From positions 1-20,037 of the forward strand of contig JBOHCT010000062.1 of assembly GCA_050699055.1 (NCBI GenBank): 20,037 nt of DNA, in the 5' to 3' direction. Source of the stretch: JBOHCT01 sp050699055 (GTDB lineage Bacteria > Actinomycetota > Actinomycetes > Streptosporangiales > JBOHCT01). Below the pieces are notes generated by a model that had not been told where the DNA came from, ran no database searches, and worked only from the letters and a program-made list of their open reading frames with translations. Shown here piece after piece: positions 14,292 through 20,037 of the stretch. Position 1 is the first letter of the stretch; each line of letters begins with the position of its first letter. Position numbers and translations under genes: made by a program.

Positions 14292-15716
14292 CTAGGACCG
14301 GCCGCTTCCTTGTGCCTGGCCGTCCGGGCTCCCTCGCACGGCATCGGCGACGGTGGCCGCCGGGCAGCCGGCGTAGGTGCGCCCGTCGAGCAGGGTGGGC
14401 GCCCGCAGCCAGGCGGACGACTCGGCGCCCCGTGGCTCGAACCGCGTCGTCCAGCTCGTCCTGCGGACGGCCTCGTCGAGCTCGAACGCCAGCATCGCTA
14501 GCCGTGCCCGGACGACGTCGGTGACAAGTACCGGCGGGTTCCCGCGCGGCCACGTCAACGCGTGGCGCAGGCAGACTCCGTGAGAGCGCGCGAACTCCTC
14601 CGCCAGCTCCCGGTCGAGCACGGCCGCGGCCAGCGCCTGTGTCTGCTCCTGTTCCGCGCGTCTGGCGACCTGGCAGATTCGGCATCCCGGCCCGGTACGC
14701 AGCGGCCGGAGGGCGTCGCGGTAACCTGTCGCACGTGCGCGTAGATCGGTGGCGGATGGTGGCACGATCGTGCCCGCGAGTCGGCTGGTGCGAGTCGCGC
14801 GACGTTTGTCCAACGCGCGGATGAACCGACCGGCCTTGTCCGCCCAGTACCCGGCGAGCGTCTTCTCCAGCCATTCGACGTGTCCCGGGTTCGCCTGAGC
14901 GACGTCGTGCAGATGGGTCGCGCACAGGTACATGTCCTCGATACGGGGGCCCTTGGACTCCCCGAACGAGCGCGCGAGCCAGTTGACGTACCACCAGGCG
15001 CGTCGGGTGCCTGCCCGGCACACCGGGCAGCTCGCGGCGACGATGTCGTCGAGGATCCCCCCGCGGACCGACGAGGCACGTACCGTCCGCTCCCGCTCCA
15101 GCACCTCATCGGCCGCCACCAGCCGAAGCCGGTCCCGGAGGCGGGCGTCCCGGTCGGCGCCGGCCAGCGCGGCGAAGAGCGAGCCGGCGCCCTCACCGAG
15201 CGCGGCACCCAACACGCCGGCGACGACCCGGCCCTCCTCGGGTCCGACCCGGTCGAGCGCGCGCAGAGCATGGTCCAGGCAGAACCCACCGGCCTGCTCG
15301 TAGGCCGAGCGGGCCTCTGGATGAGAGAGATAGCGCAGGACGAGATCGATCCCCATGCGCTCGAAGTCGTGCATGTGGGCACAGACGACGCAGGGCGGGA
15401 TCCGGGGCCGGTCATCGGCGGCGAGCCTGCGACGTCCGGCGGCGACCACGCCCACGAACACCCAGCCCAACAGCCACGCGGCGGACATGTCGGTCAGCAG
15501 GCGCCTGGTGTGCGCCGGGCAGAAGCCCAAGGCTTCATTGACCCGTCCGGCCACCGCGGCATCGGAGTGGTTCTCGATGATGTACGCCGACAGCCAGTGG
15601 CGGGCGGAGTCCTCGATGTAGCGACATACGCCGCATCCCCCCTGGGAGAGCAGCCGGACCGCGTCCGCCCGGCCGCTGTCTGTGCCGGCGGATCTGCGCA
15701 ACAGCTTGACGGCCAC
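14292..15716 (-). CDS. Protein with four C-x2-C...C-x2-H modules, coupled to a dynamin-like GTPase
   Basis: A 474-residue soluble protein made of four repeats of one putative metal-binding module. The ligands are C28/C31/C66/H69, C109/C112/C146/H149, C230/C233/C265/H268 and C345/C348/C382/H385. The distance between second and third Cys is always 31-34 residues, and the third Cys is preceded by Phe, Leu or Val (GFC, GFC, YLC, GVC). The intervening residues look helical and the modules are separated by about 39, 80 and 76 residues. The pattern resembles DUF6062-type proteins, but I cannot confirm membership. The GTG at 15716 lies 2 bp after the stop of the GTPase gene, so the two are surely co-expressed. 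The C-terminal tail after 400 has one further isolated Cys. Function is unknown; each module likely binds one zinc ion. Confidence 0.85.
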   Translation of the reverse strand: MAVKLLRRSAGTDSGRADAVRLLSQGGCGVCRYIEDSARHWLSAYIIENHSDAAVAGRVNEALGFCPAHTRRLLTDMSAAWLLGWVFVGVVAAGRRRLAADDRPRIPPCVVCAHMHDFERMGIDLVLRYLSHPEARSAYEQAGGFCLDHALRALDRVGPEEGRVVAGVLGAALGEGAGSLFAALAGADRDARLRDRLRLVAADEVLERERTVRASSVRGGILDDIVAASCPVCRAGTRRAWWYVNWLARSFGESKGPRIEDMYLCATHLHDVAQANPGHVEWLEKTLAGYWADKAGRFIRALDKRRATRTSRLAGTIVPPSATDLRARATGYRDALRPLRTGPGCRICQVARRAEQEQTQALAAAVLDRELAEEFARSHGVCLRHALTWPRGNPPVLVTDVVRARLAMLAFELDEAVRRTSWTTRFEPRGAESSAWLRAPTLLDGRTYAGCPAATVADAVRGSPDGQAQGSGRS

Positions 15717-15718
15717 CG

Positions 15719-17425
15719 CTACATCACCTCGGCCAGGCGGGCGACGAGGTCATCGAGAGCCTTCTCCCGCCTGCCGAGTTCGTTCCGCCGCAGCGCCGCG
15801 TCGCTTTCCGTCGCCGCGGCGAGGCGGCTGGCCTCGTCAAGCGCGGCCTCCAGGTGGTCAACAGACCTGGCATAGCGCCGCCCGATCTCGCCTTCGAGCC
15901 GGTGCGCGCTCTCGCCGAGCCGGTATTGGAAGTCCGACCGCGCGCGGCCGATCTGTTTCGGCACCACACGGTCCACCTCGTCGAGCACATACTTTCGCGC
16001 CCGCCTCCGGCCGAGATCTCCGGGAAGGTGGCGGCGTACGGCGCCCGCGAGCAGCTCGGTCTGGCCGGGGTCTTCGGCGAACGCGTAGCGGAAGCGCGGG
16101 TTGTCGACGAGCCGATCGGGTTGCTCGGCAGCGGTCAGGCCGAGATCCAGCAGGTCGCGCGCCGCCTCCCGCAGCTCGCTCAGCTCGCGGAGGAGGGCCT
16201 GGACCAGCCTGGCGTCGACACCTCTGAGCCCCTCACCGAGCTCACTCGCTCGTTCGGCCCGCCACGCCTCGACCTCCTCCCTGGTGAGTCGCACGAGGTA
16301 CTCGCGGCCGCGACGCTCGACCTCGTCGGGCGAGGCCTCGGCCAGGTCGTCGTCGAGGCGCCGACGCACGAGCCCCCGGATGCGGGAGGTGAGCCCCGCG
16401 ACGGCGCGCTCGGCCGATGCGTTGAGAGAGGAGAGCAGCCGGCGATGCTCGCCTCGTACGAGGTCTCCGGCATCACCGCGTCGGGCGTCGACGGCGGCGA
16501 GCCGCTCCCTGAACGCCGACACCCGCCCGGCGGCCTCGCCGGAACTGAGCTCCGTCGCCCGCAGCGTGACCCGGATGTCGTCCAGGGCACTGGCCGCGAG
16601 TCGGCTCGCTCGGGCCGCCACCGACGCCCGCAGGTCCCGGGACCGACGGTCGCGAAGGTAGGCGCGAAAGTCGTCGTGGAAGCGCGCGAAGCCCGGGTCT
16701 CCACCGCTGTTCAGGGCGCCCCGCGCCGAGCACGGGTGCACGATGACCGGATGACCGACCGCCTCCTCCAGCACGCCTCGGGTGAAGGCCTCCGCCTCCT
16801 CCCGTTCCGTGGTGTCGAGGTAGTCGATCTTGTTGAGGACGTAGAAGGTGGTCACGGACAGCTCGGCGACGCGGCCGAGCAGGGCCCGCTCGGTGTCGGA
16901 GATCGGCGGGTCCACGGTCAGGACGAAGACCGCGACGTCCATGGTCTCCAGGGCCGACTCCGCCGCCTGGGTGTTGTGGGCGTGCACCGAGCCTGTCCCT
17001 GGTGTGTCGACGATCTCCACCCCCTCGGCGAGCAGGCGCGCGTCGAGGCGGACGACGACACGTGTCACGTTCTTGCGGTTGGACGGGTTGCCGGGCTCGG
17101 TGACCAGGCCTGCGAGCTCGCCGAGCGGGAGTCCCCGCGGGTTCTGGTCGGTGAAGGTCGCCTCCACGGCTTCTGGCGTGCCGTACGCGACAGTCGTGGG
17201 AACCGCGGTCAGCGGCGTCACACCTGTCGGCAGGGCAGGGCGGCTGAGCAACGCGTTGACGAGAGTGCTCTTACCCCGCTTGGCCTCACCGACGACGAGC
17301 ACGCGCAGCCTGTCCTCACGGAGCTGGCGTCGCAGCTCCGCCACATCGTCGGCCGATCGGGGGGCGAGGGGTGGTAGCTCGGACAGCAGATCCGCGAGGT
17401 CGCTTCGGTGGCCCACCGGTCGCAT
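15719..17425 (-). CDS. Dynamin-like GTPase
   Basis: A 568-residue large GTPase of the bacterial dynamin superfamily. The GTPase domain occupies about 40-260, with G1 GEAKRGKST (46-54), a G2 threonine in PLTAVPTT (around 71-78), G3 DTPG (140-143) and G4 NKID (198-201). The following 300 residues are long charged helices (heptad-like stretches around 290-440 and 500-565), as in the neck and trunk of dynamins. No transmembrane segment is evident, so any membrane contact would be peripheral. Actinobacterial relatives include mycobacterial IniA/IniC and Streptomyces DynA/DynB. The ATG at 17425 has GAGGAAGA just upstream. It leads a two-gene unit with the four-module Cys/His protein, an unusual partner. 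The target membrane is unknown. Confidence 0.88.
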   Translation of the reverse strand: MRPVGHRSDLADLLSELPPLAPRSADDVAELRRQLREDRLRVLVVGEAKRGKSTLVNALLSRPALPTGVTPLTAVPTTVAYGTPEAVEATFTDQNPRGLPLGELAGLVTEPGNPSNRKNVTRVVVRLDARLLAEGVEIVDTPGTGSVHAHNTQAAESALETMDVAVFVLTVDPPISDTERALLGRVAELSVTTFYVLNKIDYLDTTEREEAEAFTRGVLEEAVGHPVIVHPCSARGALNSGGDPGFARFHDDFRAYLRDRRSRDLRASVAARASRLAASALDDIRVTLRATELSSGEAAGRVSAFRERLAAVDARRGDAGDLVRGEHRRLLSSLNASAERAVAGLTSRIRGLVRRRLDDDLAEASPDEVERRGREYLVRLTREEVEAWRAERASELGEGLRGVDARLVQALLRELSELREAARDLLDLGLTAAEQPDRLVDNPRFRYAFAEDPGQTELLAGAVRRHLPGDLGRRRARKYVLDEVDRVVPKQIGRARSDFQYRLGESAHRLEGEIGRRYARSVDHLEAALDEASRLAAATESDAALRRNELGRREKALDDLVARLAEVM

Positions 17426-17529
17426 GAGATCTTCCTCACCGTCTCGGTAGGGACCGTTGGCGACCGCTCGCGGTTAATGGCGGGCCCCTCCGCCGATGAC
17501 CTCAGCGTAGCCTGCGAGCGCCGACAGTG

Positions 17530-17574
17530 CTTCTTCGTGATCGGCTTCTTCGTGATCGGCTCCTTCGTGATGGA
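17530..17574. repeat. 15-bp tandem repeat, three copies, in a divergent intergenic region
   Basis: CTTCTTCGTGATCGG occurs twice in perfect tandem (17530-17544, 17545-17559), followed by a third copy with three changes (17560-17574, CTCCTTCGTGATGGA). It lies 105 bp upstream of the dynamin-like gene and 83 bp upstream of the HAD gene, which are divergent. It could be a set of operator sites or simply slipped-strand expansion. The 15-bp period is not an integral number of helical turns, so successive sites would face different sides of the DNA. Confidence 0.75.
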
Positions 17575-17642
17575 CGGCTCGGCGCTCGGGGCCACGGCAT
17601 GACCGCTCGCCCTCGGCTCATCTCCACGGCGCGGATGGGGTG

Positions 17643-17648
17643 TAAGGT
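17643..17648 (+). promoter_or_regulatory. Candidate -10 box for a leaderless HAD transcript
   Basis: TAAGGT ends 8 nt before the GTG start of the HAD gene, preceded directly by TG. This spacing is typical of leaderless actinobacterial transcripts, where transcription begins at the start codon, and it agrees with the absence of a ribosome binding site before the GTG. No -35 box is visible. Confidence 0.4.
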
Positions 17649-17656
17649 CCGGTCGC

Positions 17657-18124
17657 GTGTCGTTGGTCATCGCCCTCCCCGACGAGCCGGAGCTACGGCT
17701 CGACCACCTCCTTCTGGACGTCAACGGGACGTTGACGGATCGAGGTGGGCTCATCCGCGGCGTCGCCGACCGGGTCGCGCGCGCCGGGTCCCTGTTGGAT
17801 GTTCGCCTGCTGTCGGCGGACACGTACGGCACTCTGGCCGATGTGGCCCAGGAGGTCGGCGCGGTCGCGGCGGAGCGGGTCCACACCGGAGCCGACAAGA
17901 AGGCCGCCGCGACCCGGCTTGGGCCTGCGACGTGCGCGGCGATCGGCAACGGCACGAACGACACCGAGCTGCTGCGGACGGTCGCCCTCGGGATCGCGGT
18001 TCTCGGGCCCGAAGGGGCCAGCTCCCGTGCGCTGGCCGCCGCCGACGTCGTGTGCGGCTCGATCGCCGACGCCCTCGACCTGCTCCTCGACCCGCGAGCG
18101 CTCACCGCGACGCTGCGGCGCTAA
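17657..18124 (+). CDS. HAD-superfamily phosphatase, soluble P-type-ATPase-like
   Basis: A 155-residue minimal HAD protein. Motif I is LLLDVNGTLTD: Asp21 is the expected nucleophile, while the second Asp of DxDGT, the general acid in most phosphatases, is Asn23. Motif II is Ser53 in LLSAD, motif III Lys81 in ADKKAA, and motif IV GNGTNDTELL (97-106) with Asn101-Asp102. DxNGTLT plus GNGxND is the pattern of soluble P-type-ATPase-like HADs, close to DKTGTLT and GDGxND of P-type pumps; there is no membrane part and no cap domain. The GTG at 17657 lacks a ribosome binding site and may be leaderless. It is divergent from the dynamin-like gene. The substrate is unknown. Confidence 0.85.
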   Translation: MSLVIALPDEPELRLDHLLLDVNGTLTDRGGLIRGVADRVARAGSLLDVRLLSADTYGTLADVAQEVGAVAAERVHTGADKKAAATRLGPATCAAIGNGTNDTELLRTVALGIAVLGPEGASSRALAAADVVCGSIADALDLLLDPRALTATLRR

Positions 18125-18511
18125 CTAAGGAGTGCGGTCCGCACCCCCGAAGCGGGCGGATGGGGCGAAACAGCGGTTCGCGCCGCCCGCGAGGTGGATG
18201 GTGGACGTGATCGTGGGATGGCCGAACGGTCGCGGGTCTGGGATAATCGAACGTGGGTGATGGGGCTCGCCGACGAAACTGCGGCCGGAGCCGCTAACGG
18301 TCCCTGACACGCACCGAGTGTGGGAGGGGCGTCGGCTTGGCCTCACATCGATCCAGGATGCCCAGGGACCCGGACAGGGCTGAGGGCGCCCTCGCAGAGC
18401 TACCTCCTGCGGCCGCATCTTCGGCGAGCGCGGTCCCGCGGGTTGCGACGCGTACCCTTCCGCGGAGCCAGCACCGGCCGGTACGCCTCGATCCAGGAGG
18501 TTAGGTCAGCC
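18125..18511 (+). other. Gene-free stretch before the MutS-related gene
   Basis: These 387 bases hold no credible gene. They contain a small palindrome and a larger stem-loop just after the HAD stop, a GATAAT promoter-like box at 18242-18247 without a clear -35, and an 11-nt direct repeat TCGATCCAGGA at 18348-18358 and 18488-18498. The second repeat copy overlaps the AGGAGG ribosome binding site of the MutS-related gene. Confidence 0.6.
18132..18190 (+). terminator. Hairpins downstream of the HAD gene
   Basis: GTGCGG-T-CCGCAC (18132-18144) begins 8 nt after the HAD stop. A compound stem-loop follows: outer GCGGGCGG (18152-18159) with CCGCCCGC (18183-18190), inner GCGAA (18165-18169) with TTCGC (18177-18181) and a 7-nt loop. 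No T run follows, so termination is plausible but not certain. Confidence 0.4.
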
Positions 18512-20037
18512 ATGCCCTTCCGCAGCATCCTCTTCAACCGGACCGAAGACATCGCGGACACAGCCGAACGGGCAGCACCTCCGTTCTTCCACGACCTGAA
18601 CCTTGATCAGATTGTCGAGTCGGCGACAAGCGGCCGCGAGGACTACGACCTCGAGACGTTCTTCTATATCCCGCTTACCGATCTGGACGCGATCGACTAC
18701 CGCCATGAGGTTTTCCGCGATCTGGAGAGCCCCGACCTGCCGGGGTACGTCAGAGCGTTCGCCGACAGGATGCGAACGATGCGTGCCCATCTCGCGCAAG
18801 TCGACAAGCTTCACTACACGTACCAGAAGGAGCACTGGTATCTGGACGCGGTCGAGGTCTACTGCGACGCGGTCTCCCGCTTCGCCGACGACTTGAGATC
18901 CGCCGAGATGACCTCACGGGGCTTCCTTGCCTTCCGTGAGTACATGGCTAGCTATGTCGGGTCCGATCGCTTGCGGTCCCTTCTGGCCGAGACGAAGAGC
19001 CTCAAGGATGACCTGAACGCGGTGAGATACTGCATGCGCATCAAGGGCAACCGCATCACAGTTCGCAGGTACGACGACGAGGCCGACTACAGCGAGGAGG
19101 TGAGCGAGACATTCGAGAAGTTCAAGCAGGGCGCGGTCAAGGACCACCGGGCGCGCTTCCGGTCCGGACCGGACATGGACCATGTCGAGGCGGGCGTCCT
19201 GGATCTCGTCGCGCGCCTGCATCCCGACGTCTTCGCGACCCTGGACAGCTTCTGCGATCGCCACCGCGACTACCTCGACGACGCCATCGCCCGCTTCGAC
19301 CGTGAGGTGCAGTTCTACCTCGCGTACCTCGAGTATGTCGAGCCGCTCTGGGCGGCGGGGCTCCGGTTCTCCTACCCCAGCGTCTGCGACAGGTCCAAGG
19401 ACGTCGCCGCCTATGAGACGTTCGACCTGGCCCTGGCCAGCAAGCTCACCTCCGAGGGCGCGTTCGTGGTCTGTAACGACTTCTCCCTCAAGGACCCGGA
19501 ACGCGTACTGGTCGTATCCGGCCCGAACCAGGGTGGCAAGACGACACTGGCCAGAACGTTCGGGCAACTCCATTACCTGGCTAGTATAGGTTGTCCTGTA
19601 CCAGGCACGGAGGCGCAGCTTTTTCTGTACGACCAGATCTTTACCCATTTCGAAAGAGAAGAGGATCTCAGCAACCTCCGGGGCAAGCTGGAGGATGAGC
19701 TGGTCAGGATGCACGAGATCCTGGCAGAGACGACGCCGCAGAGCGTGATCATCATGAACGAGATATTCACCGCCACAACGCTCAGCGACGCCCTCCATCT
19801 CGGCACCGAGGTGCTGACCCAGGTCATCGAGTTGGATGCACTCTGCGTCTGTGTCACCTTCATCGACGAGCTGTCGTCGCTGAGCGAGACCACGGTGAGT
19901 ATGGTCAGCACGGTAGTACCGGACAACCCCGCGGTACGCACGTACAAAGTCGTCAGAAAGCCTGCGGACGGGCTCGCCTACGCCACCGCGATCGCGGAGA
20001 AGTATGGACTCACGTACGGACGGCTGAAGGAGCGCGT
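18512..20037 (+). CDS. MutS-related ATPase without mismatch-recognition domain (partial, 3' end outside window)
   Basis: The frame is open from the ATG at 18512 (AGGAGG about 12 nt upstream) to the window end, 508 residues so far. The N-terminal 300 residues are helical, with a MutS core/lever look (HDLNLDQIVES, YRHEVFRDLE). The C-terminal half is the MutS ATPase: Walker A GPNQGGKTT (337-345), then IGCPVPGTEAQLFLYDQIFTHF, which matches the MutS post-Walker segment. SVIIMNEIFTATTLSDAL follows as Walker B and signature region (411-428). There Asn416-Glu417 replaces the usual Asp-Glu. The mismatch-binding and connector domains of true MutS, including the F-x-E motif, are absent. It is therefore a MutS-like protein of unknown task rather than the repair enzyme. 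A GATAAT box at 18242-18247 is a possible promoter. The last bases stay in frame at the edge. Confidence 0.88.
   Translation, partial: MPFRSILFNRTEDIADTAERAAPPFFHDLNLDQIVESATSGREDYDLETFFYIPLTDLDAIDYRHEVFRDLESPDLPGYVRAFADRMRTMRAHLAQVDKLHYTYQKEHWYLDAVEVYCDAVSRFADDLRSAEMTSRGFLAFREYMASYVGSDRLRSLLAETKSLKDDLNAVRYCMRIKGNRITVRRYDDEADYSEEVSETFEKFKQGAVKDHRARFRSGPDMDHVEAGVLDLVARLHPDVFATLDSFCDRHRDYLDDAIARFDREVQFYLAYLEYVEPLWAAGLRFSYPSVCDRSKDVAAYETFDLALASKLTSEGAFVVCNDFSLKDPERVLVVSGPNQGGKTTLARTFGQLHYLASIGCPVPGTEAQLFLYDQIFTHFEREEDLSNLRGKLEDELVRMHEILAETTPQSVIIMNEIFTATTLSDALHLGTEVLTQVIELDALCVCVTFIDELSSLSETTVSMVSTVVPDNPAVRTYKVVRKPADGLAYATAIAEKYGLTYGRLKER

Noticed and set aside
14880..15875. Plus-strand open frame of 331 codons
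   Set aside because: Antisense of the four-module Cys/His gene; no motifs, and the minus-strand frame has clear ligand periodicity.
15854..17377. Plus-strand open frame of 507 codons
   Set aside because: It is the mirror frame of the dynamin-like GTPase gene, whose motifs are unambiguous on the minus strand.
17530..17574. CRISPR-like array
   Set aside because: The repeats are 15 bp, directly tandem without spacers, only three copies, and no cas gene is nearby.
17408..17602. Small plus-strand frame encoding FFVIG-type repeats from the 15-bp tandem repeat
   Set aside because: Its 5-residue repeats follow from the DNA repeat being a multiple of three. It overlaps the start of the dynamin-like gene, lacks a ribosome binding site and shows no coding bias.

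Overview
The window is high-GC DNA from an actinobacterium. The evidence is strong G/C third-position bias, frequent GTG starts, a homodimeric-type pyruvate dehydrogenase E1 (AceE), an AhpE-type peroxiredoxin, and the conserved order ahpE - DUF3052 - aceE - fasR-like regulator - fabD known from Mycobacterium and Streptomyces. A genus cannot be assigned from sequence alone. No insertion sequence, prophage, CRISPR array or plasmid function was seen. It reads as chromosomal core sequence with several poorly described cassettes.

Left part (1-5827, minus strand). One co-directional block runs aceE, an unrecognised 280-residue protein, a FasR-like PucR-family regulator and fabD (last few codons outside the window). 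It links acetyl-CoA production (AceE) to fatty-acid chain initiation (FabD) and its likely activator. Gaps are short: 16, 6 and 79 bp.

Middle-left (6115-8479, plus strand). Divergent from aceE are a DUF1918 protein, a YjbQ/UPF0047 protein, a DUF3052 protein, a one-Cys AhpE-like peroxiredoxin and a small double zinc-ribbon protein. A strong terminator-like hairpin and a tRNA-Val(UAC) follow. A gene-poor stretch with one good promoter candidate precedes a secreted SGNH/GDSL hydrolase.

Middle-right (9995-14070, minus strand). A tightly coupled five-gene MoxR operon encodes a DUF4129 membrane protein, a small membrane-anchored protein, a MoxR AAA+ ATPase, a DUF58 protein and a small multi-spanning membrane protein. 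Every junction is a 4-nt start/stop overlap.

Right part (14292-20037). A two-gene minus-strand unit encodes a dynamin-like GTPase followed, 2 bp later, by a protein built from four C-x2-C...C-x2-H modules. This pair is the most interesting and least explained part of the window. A 15-bp tandem repeat lies between the GTPase gene and a divergent HAD/soluble P-type-ATPase-like phosphatase. The window ends inside a MutS-related ATPase that lacks the usual mismatch-recognition region and has an altered Walker B motif.
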